Origin: Pseudomonadota bacterium
GTDB lineage: Bacteria > Pseudomonadota > Alphaproteobacteria > Rhizobiales > Methylopilaceae
DNA length: 64,000 nucleotides
Direction: 5' to 3'
Assembly: GCA_023388965.1 (NCBI GenBank)
Contig: JAEWFF010000056.1
Location: forward strand, 71,648 to 135,647
Positions 33,993-44,848 of this stretch are shown here, one piece after another (the first letter of the stretch is position 1; every line of letters starts with the position of its first letter). The translations under genes and the position numbers were made by a program. Under the pieces are notes generated by a model. That model saw only the letters and a list, made by a program, of their open reading frames with translations, did not search any database and was not told the origin of the DNA.

Positions 33993-36140
33993 TCAGGACG
34001 CGGCGCCCGCCAGCATCACCAGACGGTCGACGCCGCGCGCATCCGACAGGACGGCCGAAAGCTCCTTCGGCGTAAGTTCCGCGAGCGCGGTGTCGAGCCC
34101 GCCTTCGGATTCCTCCAGCTTGGCAAGGCCCAAAGCCAGATCGGGATCGCTCTTGCGCGGGCGGCCGGGCGGCAGCATTGCGCGATGGGCGGCCAGAAGG
34201 CGCGGATCGCGCGCCAGCCAGTGCGCGGCGTCGAGGTCGGCGTCCTTACGCAGTTCGCAGGCAAGTTCGCGTGCGCGCGCCAGCACCGGCGGCGGCGCGG
34301 TTTCCTCGGGAATGAGCAGAAGGTTCGCGCGACGCAGGGCCTGTCCGGCATTGCGCTGCGCCGTCCATGCGGCGAGCGGAATGGCGAGCACCATGCCGAT
34401 GACGACCGGCGTCATCCAGAGAAAGAGAGATGTCGAGACGGCATAGGCGCCCGCGCCCATGAGAATGCCGAACAGAGTGTGCGGTATGTACCGCCGCACC
34501 ATGTCGCCGAGCGGGATCGAGCCGTCGTCGCGGCGCTGCGCCGCCCAGCCGGAATCGCGGCCGACCAATATGTCCATGACCGCGAGCGACTGGATCAGCA
34601 TCATCACCGGCGCGATCAGCCCCGCGATGACGGTCTCGAAGATCATGGAGACGAAGGCGCGCATGGCGCCGCCGGCGCCGTGCAGATCCTCCGCGCGCGT
34701 CAGAAGGACGATGTAGGAGAGGAATTTCGGCAGAAGCAGAATGCCCATCGTGCCGGCGAACACCCAGGCCGCGCGGACCGGGTCCTGCGCCGGCCAGATC
34801 GGGAACAGGGTAATGCCCTCGCCGAAATAGTTCGGCGTCGTGAAGCGCGCCTGCAGCGCGATCGCCATGCCGGTGAGCAGGAAGCCGAGCCACATCGGCG
34901 CGGTGATGTAGGAGCCGATGCCCTGCAGCATGTGCAGACGCGAGACCCAGTGCAGGCCGCGCGCGGGCAGGACGGCGGCATGCTGCAGATTGCCCTGACA
35001 CCAGCGCCGGTCGCGCGCGGCGACCTCGGTCAGGGACGGCGGGCTTTCCTCGTAGGAGCCCTTGAGGCCGGGCACCATGTGAATGGCCCAGCCGCCGCGC
35101 CGCATCAGGGCGGCCTCGACGAAATCGTGGCTGAGGATATGGCCGCCGAACGGCTTGCGGCCTTTCAGTTCGGGCAGGCCGGCCTGTTCGGCGAAGGCGC
35201 GGGTGCGGATCGCCGCATTGTGGCCCCAGTAATTGCCTTCGGAGCCGTGCCACCAGGCGATGCCGTGAGCGATGAGGGGGCCGTAAATACGACCGGCGAA
35301 TTGCTGCAGGCGCGCGAACAGGGTCCTGCCGTTGACGATGACCGGCAGGGTCTGGATCAGCCCGACGCCGGGATTGCGCTCCATGGCGGCGGCGAGGCGC
35401 ACCAGAGTGTCGGCGCTCATGATGCTGTCGGCATCGAGGATGATCATGGTCTCGTACGCACCGCCGAAGCGCCGCACCCAATCGGCGATATTGCCGGCCT
35501 TGCGCTCGGTGTTCTTCGGGCGGCGGCGATAGAAGATGCGGTCATGCCCGCCGGTGCGGTCGCGCAGCGCAAGGAAGGCGGCTTCCTCGGCGACCCAGAC
35601 ATCCGGATTGGTGGTGTCGGACAGGATGAAAATGTCGAAATGCGCGAGCGCGCCCGCGCGTTCGAGGTCTTCGTAGATCGCCTGAAGGCCGGCGGCGGTG
35701 CGTGACGGGTCCTCATTGTAGGCGGGCAGGAGAAGCGCGGTCTTCGCCGCAAGTTCCGGCAGCGGAGATGCGGGATCGATGCCGAGCGACCAGCCGCCGC
35801 CTGATATCATCGAGCCGAAACCGGCGATGGCGCTCGCCGCCGAAAACGCGATCCATGCGAACAGCGCGACATAGAGCGCGAGCACGACGCCTTCGAGTAT
35901 GGTCAGGCCCGCAACGTTCATCACGAGGAACATTTCGCGCGCCGCGGCGGCCGTCAGAAGCGCGGTCGCGGCGAGAATGAAGGCGCGCCGCAGCCAGGCG
36001 AAACCGGCCTGCGTCGAGGGTCGCCCGGCGCCCTTGCGGTAGCGCATCAGCGCCTGTACGGGCATTTCGAGGCCGGATTCCGGAGGAAGCGCGCGGAAAT
36101 CCGGGCTGATGGGTGCCTGCGTTGCGGCTACACCGTCCAT
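33993..36140 (-). CDS. opgH: glucans biosynthesis glucosyltransferase OpgH (MdoH)
   Basis: OpgH makes the beta-1,2 backbone of periplasmic glucans from UDP-glucose in the inner membrane. The 715-residue protein has several transmembrane helices around a GT2 catalytic core: LLLPAYNEDPSRTAAGLQAIYE, YETMIILDADSIMSADTLVRLA (D..D metal motif), SHDFVEAALMRRGGWAIH, and the DRRWCQGNLQHA (Q-x-x-R-W like) motif. It overlaps opgG by 13 bp and converges with cpoB. Confidence 0.94.
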   Translation of the reverse strand: MDGVAATQAPISPDFRALPPESGLEMPVQALMRYRKGAGRPSTQAGFAWLRRAFILAATALLTAAAAREMFLVMNVAGLTILEGVVLALYVALFAWIAFSAASAIAGFGSMISGGGWSLGIDPASPLPELAAKTALLLPAYNEDPSRTAAGLQAIYEDLERAGALAHFDIFILSDTTNPDVWVAEEAAFLALRDRTGGHDRIFYRRRPKNTERKAGNIADWVRRFGGAYETMIILDADSIMSADTLVRLAAAMERNPGVGLIQTLPVIVNGRTLFARLQQFAGRIYGPLIAHGIAWWHGSEGNYWGHNAAIRTRAFAEQAGLPELKGRKPFGGHILSHDFVEAALMRRGGWAIHMVPGLKGSYEESPPSLTEVAARDRRWCQGNLQHAAVLPARGLHWVSRLHMLQGIGSYITAPMWLGFLLTGMAIALQARFTTPNYFGEGITLFPIWPAQDPVRAAWVFAGTMGILLLPKFLSYIVLLTRAEDLHGAGGAMRAFVSMIFETVIAGLIAPVMMLIQSLAVMDILVGRDSGWAAQRRDDGSIPLGDMVRRYIPHTLFGILMGAGAYAVSTSLFLWMTPVVIGMVLAIPLAAWTAQRNAGQALRRANLLLIPEETAPPPVLARARELACELRKDADLDAAHWLARDPRLLAAHRAMLPPGRPRKSDPDLALGLAKLEESEGGLDTALAELTPKELSAVLSDARGVDRLVMLAGAAS

Positions 36141-37663
36141 CGGTAGACCCAGACCTCCGACAGGTTCTGATCGGCCCGCTTCAATTGTGCACGAAGTTCG
36201 ATGACATCGCCGTCGGGCGCAAGCTCGAAGGAAATGCGCCAGCCGCCGGTTTCCGGATTGCGCTGCACGACGGCGTTGTTGATCTTGCCCCGATTGCTCG
36301 AAATCGTCGCGCTGACCATCTCATCGAGCGGGGTCTCGTCGAGCTGGCCGCCGATCGCGTCGAGCACGAAGAGGCGGTTCTCGTCGGCCGTATGCGTCGC
36401 GCCGATCCGCGTCTGGATGATGTGCGCAAGCTCGGGCGGATGGGACGGATTTTCCCCGCACCAGTGCAGGCGGTAATTGTACAGATATTCGCCGCCCTTC
36501 TGGAGTGCCGTCTTGGGCCGCCAGAACGCCGCGATATTGTCGTGGATTTCCTTGTCGGTCGGAATCTCGACAAGCTGGACCGCGCCTTCGCCCCAATCGC
36601 CGATCGGCTCCACCCAAAGCGATGGGCGGCGCTCGTAGCGTGCTTCGAGGTCCTGGTAATCGCTGAATTTGCGCTGGCGCTGCATCAGGCCGAAGCCGCG
36701 CGGATTGGTGTCGTAGAATTCGCTGATCTGCAGCGTGCGCGGATTGGTCAGCGGCCGCCAGATGCGCTCGCCGCGCCCGTTCCAGATCGCAAGCCCGTCT
36801 GAATCGTGCACGCCGGGGCGAAAATCGTCGATGTTGTCGCGGTCGTTGGCGTCGAAATAGAACATGCTCGTCAGCGGCGCGAGGCCGGCCTTGTCGATCT
36901 CGACGCGCGGATAGATGGCGCTCTCGACATCGAACACGGTCGTGTCGCCGGGCCGGATGGTGAAGCGGAAGGCGGCGGCCGCGCTCTCCGAATCCAGCAG
37001 AGCATGGACGACGACCGAATTCGTGCCCGGCGCGGGGCGCTCGATCCAGAATGCGCGGAAGAAGGGAAATTCCTCGCCGGCGCTATCGGCCGTCTTGATG
37101 GCGAGGCCGCGGGCCGACAGTCCGTAGATCTGGTTTTTCGCAACCGCGCGGAAATAGCTCGCGCCCTGGAAGACGGCGATCTCGTCGTAATAATCCGGCC
37201 GGTTCATCGGCCCGTGGATGCGAAACCCCGAAAAGCCGAGATCGAGGTTTTCCGGCGGCGGCTCGACGCTGCCGAAGGTGAACAGATCGCGCGAATAGGG
37301 AACCTGTTGCGCGCGGCCGTCTTCGATGAGGAAGACATCGACGTGGTTCTTGTAGAGGAAGCCGCGGTGGAAGAGCTGTATCTCGAACGGAATGTCGTCG
37401 ATGCCGCGCCAGATCGACCGGTCGGGCACGAAGCGCAGGTCGCGATATTCGTCATAGCGCAATTCGTTCAGATGGCCGGGCAGGGTGGTGTCCGCTTCCT
37501 TGAACGGATTGGCGGCAAGCTCGCGCGCCATCTGCCGCACCTGCGCGGCGCTGAAGGGCGCGGAACCGTTCGTCTGCGCCAGCGGAATCTGCGCGAGTTG
37601 GTAGGCAAGGCCCGAAGCGAAGGGCAGAGCGGCGGCTCCAAGAAGCAAGTCGCGGCGGCGCAC
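36128..37663 (-). CDS. opgG: glucan biosynthesis protein OpgG (MdoG)
   Basis: OpgG is a periplasmic protein needed to finish glucan chains. From GTG 37663 the 511-residue protein starts with a twin-arginine-like signal (RRRDLLLGAAALPFASG). The mature part matches OpgG/OpgD: PFKEADTTLPGHLNELRYDEYRDLRFVPDRSIWRG, IHGPMNRPDYYDEIAVFQGASYFRAV and AFWIERPAPG. The start is chosen from the signal peptide; longer in-frame choices up to ATG 37720 remain possible. It is cotranscribed with opgH. Confidence 0.92.
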   Translation of the reverse strand: MRRRDLLLGAAALPFASGLAYQLAQIPLAQTNGSAPFSAAQVRQMARELAANPFKEADTTLPGHLNELRYDEYRDLRFVPDRSIWRGIDDIPFEIQLFHRGFLYKNHVDVFLIEDGRAQQVPYSRDLFTFGSVEPPPENLDLGFSGFRIHGPMNRPDYYDEIAVFQGASYFRAVAKNQIYGLSARGLAIKTADSAGEEFPFFRAFWIERPAPGTNSVVVHALLDSESAAAAFRFTIRPGDTTVFDVESAIYPRVEIDKAGLAPLTSMFYFDANDRDNIDDFRPGVHDSDGLAIWNGRGERIWRPLTNPRTLQISEFYDTNPRGFGLMQRQRKFSDYQDLEARYERRPSLWVEPIGDWGEGAVQLVEIPTDKEIHDNIAAFWRPKTALQKGGEYLYNYRLHWCGENPSHPPELAHIIQTRIGATHTADENRLFVLDAIGGQLDETPLDEMVSATISSNRGKINNAVVQRNPETGGWRISFELAPDGDVIELRAQLKRADQNLSEVWVYRWTV

Positions 37664-37923
37664 GGTCAGACTATCCCAACACACGAAGACATGGGGCCTC
37701 GCACGCCATGGCGCGCGCAATCATCGTCTGCCGTCGGAAGAACGGAACGATCAAACCTATAATGTAAGCTGGACACAGTGGTTCCACCCGGCGGAAACGT
37801 TATAAAAAGAGCGATCCGCCCCACGCAATCGGATTGGCGAGAATCTCACGGCAACTTTGCCACCGAGAACGGCAATTCCGTGTCGGAGCCAGAGTTTTTT
37901 TCGATGCACTGGAGCGTTGCGGA

Positions 37924-38934
37924 ATGAAAGCCTGCCAAGGGGTTAGCGTGGATGAGGCGGAACGGCTGTTCTCCCCATTGGCGGACGCGAAATCAACCCT
38001 GCTGGCGATCTCGGGCGGTGCCGATTCGACCGCGCTGCTGGTTCTTGCCGCCGGCTGGGCCAAGGGACGCGCCATCAGGCTCGTGGCGGTGACCGTCGAT
38101 CACGGATTGCGGCCGGCTTCCACCTCCGAAGCGAAACAGGTCGCCCGGCTGGCGAAATCGCTCGGCGTGCCGCACCGCATTCTAAGCTGGGAAGGACCCA
38201 AACCGCGCACGGGCGTTGAGGAAGCGGCGCGCGCCGCCCGCTACGAGCTTCTGGAACGGCATGCCGCGAAAATCGGCGCCAGCCATATCGTGACCGCGCA
38301 TACGGAGGACGACCAGGCCGAAACCGTGTTGCTGCGCCTTGCCGCCGGGTCCGGCCCGACCGGGCTTGCCGGAATGCGCCCCGTGTCGCGGCGCGGCGCG
38401 CTCATTCATGTCCGTCCTCTTCTCGGTGTGCCGAAAGCGCGGCTGGTTGCGACCCTGAACGAGGCGGGAATCGGCTGGAGCGAGGACGAATCCAACCTGG
38501 ATTCGAGTTTCGCGCGCCCGCGCCTGCGCGCCGCACGGACCGTGCTGGAGCGGGAGGGGCTGACGGCGGGGCGGCTTACGGTGCTGGCGCAGCGCATGGC
38601 CCGAATGGCCGACGCCCTCGACCGGGTCGCGGCCGCCGCATGGGCCGACGCCGCGCGGGTGGAAAAGGGCGCGACCGTGCTCGATGGGGCGGTTCTTGCC
38701 GCGCTGCCGGAAGAGATCGCCCTGCGGCTTCTTGTCCGCGCCGTCGATATGCACGGCGATCAGACGCCCGACCGCCTTGCCCGCTCGGAAAATCTGCTGG
38801 GCGCGGTAAGGGAGACTTTGTCCTTGGGCCAATCCCTCGGCCGCACATTGGCGGGGGCGAAAATCTCCGTGCGCAAAGGCGAGGTGATCGTCACCGCCGC
38901 TCCGCCGCGCCGGGGATTGCCGCGCAGGGAATGA
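37924..38934 (+). CDS. tilS: tRNA(Ile)-lysidine synthetase
   Basis: TilS adds lysine to C34 of tRNA-Ile(CAU), which switches its codon from AUG to AUA, an essential step. From ATG 37924 the 336-residue protein has the PP-loop SGGADSTALLVLAA, AVTVDHGLRPAS, RILSWEGPKPRTGVEEAARAARYELL, and HTEDDQAETVLLRLAAGSG. The C-terminal domain is short, which fits the alphaproteobacterial form. It lies between opgG (divergent) and ftsH; in relatives cpoB-tilS-ftsH are adjacent. Confidence 0.95.
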   Translation: MKACQGVSVDEAERLFSPLADAKSTLLAISGGADSTALLVLAAGWAKGRAIRLVAVTVDHGLRPASTSEAKQVARLAKSLGVPHRILSWEGPKPRTGVEEAARAARYELLERHAAKIGASHIVTAHTEDDQAETVLLRLAAGSGPTGLAGMRPVSRRGALIHVRPLLGVPKARLVATLNEAGIGWSEDESNLDSSFARPRLRAARTVLEREGLTAGRLTVLAQRMARMADALDRVAAAAWADAARVEKGATVLDGAVLAALPEEIALRLLVRAVDMHGDQTPDRLARSENLLGAVRETLSLGQSLGRTLAGAKISVRKGEVIVTAAPPRRGLPRRE

Positions 38935-39073
38935 AAGATTCGAGAACCTTTCTCTGTTCTGGTAGCTGGAAACCTATCCGTCCGACTTCCCTTGGCAATG
39001 ATCCGCCCGGACCTTACATTCGCCCAAAGGCTCCGGCTTTTTATCCGCCGTCGCCCGCCCGTCCGAAAGGCAA

Positions 39074-40999
<1,926 letters not shown>

Positions 41000-41019
41000 G
41001 GGCTTACCAGAACACGCGA

Positions 41020-41045
41020 AAGCCCGGCTCAGGCCGGGCTTTTTG
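41020..41045 (+). terminator. intrinsic terminator after ftsH
   Basis: AGCCCGGC and GCCGGGCT pair around TCAG, followed by TTTTGC, 20 bp after the ftsH stop. Confidence 0.88.
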
Positions 41046-41134
41046 CTTAACAATTACTGAAATCTCCGCACACGACTTTTGAACGGGCGCGGGCGTATAA
41101 TCGGCTAGAAACTCCGGAGAACGGGGACAGGGTA

Positions 41135-42481
41135 ATGGTGCGCAAATATTTCGGAACCGACGGCATTCGCGGTCGGGCGAACAAGACGATCACGCCCGAT
41201 CTGGCGCTGCGCGTCGGCATGGCCGCCGGCCTCGTCTTCAATCGCGGCGATCATCCGCATCGCGTCGTCATCGGCAAGGACACGCGCCTTTCCGGCTACA
41301 TGATCGAGACGGCTCTGGTGTCGGGCTTCACCGCCGTCGGTATGCACGTTTTGCAGCTCGGCCCGATGCCGACGCCGGCCGTCGCCATGCTGACGCGCTC
41401 CATGCGCGCCGATCTCGGCGTCATGATTTCCGCCTCGCACAATCCGTACGACGACAACGGCATCAAGCTGTTCGGTCCCGACGGCTACAAATTGTCGGAC
41501 GAGGTCGAGCGCGATATCGAGGCCCTGATCGATGCCGATCTGACCAAGAGGCTCGCCCCTTCCGAGCGGCTCGGCCGCGCCAAGCGCATCGAGGGCGCAC
41601 ATGAGCGTTACATCGAATTCGCCAAGCGCACATTGAGCCGCAATCTCGATTTCGACGGCCTGCGCGTGGTCGTGGACTGCGCCAATGGCGCGGCCTACCG
41701 CGTGGCGCCCGAGGCGCTGTGGGAACTCGGCGCCGATGTCATTGCAATCGGCAACGAGCCGGACGGCTTCAACATCAACAAGGATGTCGGCTCGACCGCG
41801 CCCACCGCTCTGTGCGCCAAGGTCAAGGAAATGCGCGCCGATATCGGCATCGCGCTCGACGGGGATGCGGACCGCGTGATCCTCGTGGACGAGAAGGGGC
41901 AGGTCGTGGACGGCGATCAACTGATGGCCGTCATCGCCGCCGACTGGGCGGAAGAGGGGCGCCTGTCGAAGCCCGGTATCGTCGCGACCGTCATGTCCAA
42001 TCTCGGCCTCGAACGCTATCTGAAGGAGCAGGGGCTCGGCATCGTGCGTACGCCGGTCGGCGACCGCTATGTCTCCGAGGCCATGCGCGAACAGGGCTAC
42101 AATCTCGGCGGCGAACAGTCCGGCCATATCATCATGTCGGACCATACGACGACGGGCGACGGGCTTCTGGCCGCCTTCCACGCTCTGAGCGTGGTCAAGA
42201 AGCTCGAAAAGCCGGCCTCCGAAGTGTTCCACCGTTTCGAGCCGCTGCCGCAGATCCTGAAAAATGTGCGCACAAACGGTGCCGGCAAGCCGCTGGAGAA
42301 TGCCGGTGTAGTGCGCGCCATCGAGGCCGCCACCAACAAGCTCGGCAAGGAAGGGCGGCTCGTGATCCGTCCGTCCGGCACCGAGCCCGTCATCCGCGTC
42401 ATGGCCGAGGGCGACGACCGGGCTTTGGTCGAAGCGGTGGTCGACGACGTGATCGGGGCGCTGGGCGCTCCTGCGGCCTGA
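41135..42481 (+). CDS. glmM: phosphoglucosamine mutase
   Basis: GlmM converts glucosamine 6-phosphate to the 1-phosphate for UDP-GlcNAc, hence peptidoglycan and lipopolysaccharide. The 448-residue protein has KYFGTDGIRGRAN, the phosphoserine loop VMISASHNPYDDNG, the metal loop ALDGDADRVILVD, the sugar loop GGEQSGHIIM, and the phosphate-binding RPSGTEPVIRVM. It begins 135 bp after ftsH, past a terminator, so it probably has its own promoter. CtrA-type boxes begin 2 bp after the stop. Confidence 0.97.
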   Translation: MVRKYFGTDGIRGRANKTITPDLALRVGMAAGLVFNRGDHPHRVVIGKDTRLSGYMIETALVSGFTAVGMHVLQLGPMPTPAVAMLTRSMRADLGVMISASHNPYDDNGIKLFGPDGYKLSDEVERDIEALIDADLTKRLAPSERLGRAKRIEGAHERYIEFAKRTLSRNLDFDGLRVVVDCANGAAYRVAPEALWELGADVIAIGNEPDGFNINKDVGSTAPTALCAKVKEMRADIGIALDGDADRVILVDEKGQVVDGDQLMAVIAADWAEEGRLSKPGIVATVMSNLGLERYLKEQGLGIVRTPVGDRYVSEAMREQGYNLGGEQSGHIIMSDHTTTGDGLLAAFHALSVVKKLEKPASEVFHRFEPLPQILKNVRTNGAGKPLENAGVVRAIEAATNKLGKEGRLVIRPSGTEPVIRVMAEGDDRALVEAVVDDVIGALGAPAA

Positions 42482-42483
42482 TC

Positions 42484-42600
42484 TTAACGGGCCGTTAACC
42501 GGTAACGATCCGTTAAGAAGTACGGACGCGGTGCCAAGGCATTGCCGGTAAACGTATTGTCATTATTGTGCGTGCGGAATTAACCTTAATCCCTGTTTAA
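42484..42600 (+). promoter_or_regulatory. three CtrA-type boxes upstream of the outer membrane protein gene
   Basis: TTAA-CGGGCCG-TTAAC (42484-42499) is a perfect match to the CtrA consensus. GTAA-CGATCCG-TTAAG (42502-42517) has one mismatch and starts 18 bp after the first. TTAA-TCCCTGT-TTAA (42586-42600) is a second perfect core. All lie in the 193-bp glmM-to-porin gap, otherwise AT-rich. Confidence 0.6.
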
Positions 42601-42674
42601 GACTTATCCCCGATAGTTCCCGGTATGAGGGCCGCTTGTGAGCGGCGTGTAAATGCATGAAGGGGGACGGGGTA

Positions 42675-43484
42675 ATGCCCAGGTTCAAACTCTTTGCCGG
42701 AACCGCGATCGGCGCGATCCTCCTGGCGGGCGGCGCGCTGGCTGCCGATATGCCGGTCTATTACGAACCCGAGCCCATTCCCGCCTTCGGCGGCTGGTAT
42801 CTGCGCGGCGATGTCGGCGTGAGCTTCCAGCAGGTCGATAATCTCCACAACGTGGCGTTCAACGATACGGCCACGTTCGACTCCGTGACCATTCTGGATA
42901 CGGATTTCGATCCGTCCTGGTTCCTCGGTCTCGGCGTCGGCTATCAAATCAACGACATCTTCCGCGTGGACCTGACCGGTGAATACCGCGGCAAGTCGGA
43001 ATTCAAGGGCCTCGATATCGCCGTGCCGGCGGGCGGCGGCGGGGCGTACTTCAACGAATATTTCTCGAAGAAGTCCGAATGGCTGTTCCTGGCCAACGGT
43101 TACTGGGACATCGGCACTTGGGAGCGGTTCACGCCGTTCGTCGGCGCCGGCGTCGGCGCGAGCTACGTCAAGATCCACGATCTGCAGGACTTCAACACGC
43201 TTTCTCCCGACGGACCTTCGGCGACCTGTCCGGTCGGCGGAAATGGCTGCGCGGTGGGTGACGGGCAGTGGAACTTCGCCTGGGCCCTCTATGCGGGTCT
43301 GGCCTATTCCATGTCTCCGAACCTCGTGCTCGAGGTCGGCTACCGCTACCTCAATCTGGGCGACGGGCAGACGAAGAACATGCTGGGCAACGATGGCTCG
43401 GACCCTGTGCCGAACAACCCGATGCATTTCGAGGACATCACGTCCCACGACATCAAGGTCGGCCTGCGCTATCTGCTCGACTGA
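42675..43484 (+). CDS. outer membrane beta-barrel protein (Omp25/Omp31-like)
   Basis: The 269-residue protein has a signal peptide (KLFAGTAIGAILLAGGALA-A) and alternating amphipathic strands ending YRYLNLGDG...HDIKVGLRYLLD, with a C-terminal hydrophobic residue pattern of outer membrane barrels. Strands such as GWYLRGDVGVSFQQV and PFVGAGVGASYVKI suggest the eight-stranded OmpA-like fold common in Hyphomicrobiales. I chose ATG 42675 because GGGGGACGGGG lies before it; ATG 42657 lacks one. Three CtrA-type boxes precede it and a terminator follows. Confidence 0.85.
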   Translation: MPRFKLFAGTAIGAILLAGGALAADMPVYYEPEPIPAFGGWYLRGDVGVSFQQVDNLHNVAFNDTATFDSVTILDTDFDPSWFLGLGVGYQINDIFRVDLTGEYRGKSEFKGLDIAVPAGGGGAYFNEYFSKKSEWLFLANGYWDIGTWERFTPFVGAGVGASYVKIHDLQDFNTLSPDGPSATCPVGGNGCAVGDGQWNFAWALYAGLAYSMSPNLVLEVGYRYLNLGDGQTKNMLGNDGSDPVPNNPMHFEDITSHDIKVGLRYLLD

Positions 43485-43509
43485 TCGGGCCGCATAGAAC
43501 GGTTTCCAG

Positions 43510-43545
43510 CGCCCGGCGGCACCCCCGCCGGGCGTTTTCTTTTTT
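43510..43545 (+). terminator. intrinsic terminator of the outer membrane protein gene
   Basis: GCCCGGCGG and CCGCCGGGC form a GC-rich stem, followed by TTTTCTTTTTT, 27 bp after the stop. Confidence 0.9.
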
Positions 43546-43586
43546 GCAACAGGTGCGACCTCTTCGCCGGTCCGATGGAACATGTG

Positions 43587-43614
43587 TTGACATCGGAGCG
43601 GCCGCGCGTATTTT
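43587..43614 (+). promoter_or_regulatory. probable serC promoter
   Basis: TTGACA (43587-43592), 16 bp, then TATTTT (43609-43614). A start about 7 bp later would give the leader RNA listed next. The -35 lies in the right arm of a TCCGATG/CATCGGA inverted repeat (43571-43597), which may be an operator. Confidence 0.5.
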
Positions 43615-43621
43615 CGCCCGT

Positions 43622-43671
43622 GGGACACCCCTCCCCAACGAGGGGCTATCTATCTGGAAGGATAGAGGCAC
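43622..43671 (+). promoter_or_regulatory. serC leader RNA (serC motif) candidate
   Basis: The predicted leader starts GGGACA and folds into two hairpins: CCCCTC-CCCAAC-GAGGGG (43628-43645) and CTATC-N-GATAG (43646-43665, with an alternative register at 43650). The second covers GGAAGG and the purines before the serC ATG. A serC motif RNA is known before serC-serA in Alphaproteobacteria; gene context and this layout fit, but no model search was done. Confidence 0.55.
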
Positions 43672-44844
43672 ATGGCGAATGATATGCCCGGCAGCAGGCC
43701 GGCGAATCCGCGTTTTTCATGCGGACCCTGCACCAAGCGGCCCGGTTGGACTGTGGATGTCCTCAAGGACACCCCCCTCGGCCGCTCTCACCGTTCTCCC
43801 CTCGGCAAATCGCGTCTGAAACAGGCCATCGACCTGACGCGCGAAGTGCTCGAAATCCCGGCCGATCACCGGATCGGCATCGTGCCGGCCTCCGATACCG
43901 GCGCGGTCGAAATGGCGCTGTGGTCGCTGCTCGGCCCGCGCGGCGTCGATGTCATGGCCTGGGAAGCCTTTTCCATGGATTGGGTGATCGACATCACCGA
44001 GCAGCTCAAGCTCGACGATGTGCGCGTCATGACGGCCGATTACGGCGTCCTGCCCGATCTGGCCAAGGTCGATACCGATCGCGACGTGGTCTTCGCCTGG
44101 AACGGCACGACCGCCGGCGTACGCGTGCCGGATGCCGACTGGATCAAGGCCGACCGCAAGGGCCTGACGATCTGCGACGCCACCTCGGCGGCGTTCGCGC
44201 AGAAGCTCGATTGGGCCAAGCTCGATGTCACCACCTTCTCCTGGCAGAAGGTGATGGGCGGCGAAGCGGCCCACGGAATGCTCGTCCTGTCGCCGCGCGC
44301 GGTCGAGCGTCTGGAAAGCCATACGCCCGCATGGCCGCTGCCGAAGATCTTCCGCATGACGAAGGACGGCAAGCTGAACGAGGCGATCTTCGAAGGCGAG
44401 ACGATCAACACGCCGTCGATGCTGGCCGTCGAGGATTATATCGACGCGCTGACATGGGCCAGATCGATCGGCGGTCTGGACGCGCTGAACGGCCGTGCGG
44501 ACGCCAATTGCAAGGTGCTGACCGATTGGGTCGCGCGGACGCCGTGGGTCGATTTCCTTGCGGTGGACGAGACGACGCGCTCGAACACCTCGATCTGCCT
44601 GATGATCGTCGACCCTCTGGTGACGAGCCAGCCGCCCGAAGTGCAGGCGCGGTTCGCCAAGGACATCGCGGCGGCTCTGGAAACCGAAAAGGCCGCTTTC
44701 GATATCGGCTCCTATCGCGATGCGCCGTCCGGCCTTCGCATCTGGACCGGATCGACCGTCGAAGCTTCGGATCTTGCCATTCTGACCGAATGGCTGGACT
44801 GGGCGTTCGTGCGTGCAAAGGCCGGGCTGGCAAAGGCTGCGTGA
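43672..44844 (+). CDS. serC: phosphoserine transaminase
   Basis: SerC makes phosphoserine from 3-phosphohydroxypyruvate and glutamate using PLP. The 390-residue protein is of the alphaproteobacterial type: PANPRFSCGPCTKRPGW start, IVPASDTGAVEMALWSLLG, AWNGTTAGVRVPD, and the PLP lysine in TTFSWQKVMGGEAAHGM. It lies 4 bp before serA and behind a candidate serC leader. Confidence 0.96.
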   Translation: MANDMPGSRPANPRFSCGPCTKRPGWTVDVLKDTPLGRSHRSPLGKSRLKQAIDLTREVLEIPADHRIGIVPASDTGAVEMALWSLLGPRGVDVMAWEAFSMDWVIDITEQLKLDDVRVMTADYGVLPDLAKVDTDRDVVFAWNGTTAGVRVPDADWIKADRKGLTICDATSAAFAQKLDWAKLDVTTFSWQKVMGGEAAHGMLVLSPRAVERLESHTPAWPLPKIFRMTKDGKLNEAIFEGETINTPSMLAVEDYIDALTWARSIGGLDALNGRADANCKVLTDWVARTPWVDFLAVDETTRSNTSICLMIVDPLVTSQPPEVQARFAKDIAAALETEKAAFDIGSYRDAPSGLRIWTGSTVEASDLAILTEWLDWAFVRAKAGLAKAA

Positions 44845-44848
44845 CGAT

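Noticed and set aside
34185..35705. A 506-codon plus-strand frame opposite opgH
   Set aside because: Antisense to the OpgH glucosyltransferase core, with Arg/Gly/His-rich shadow composition.
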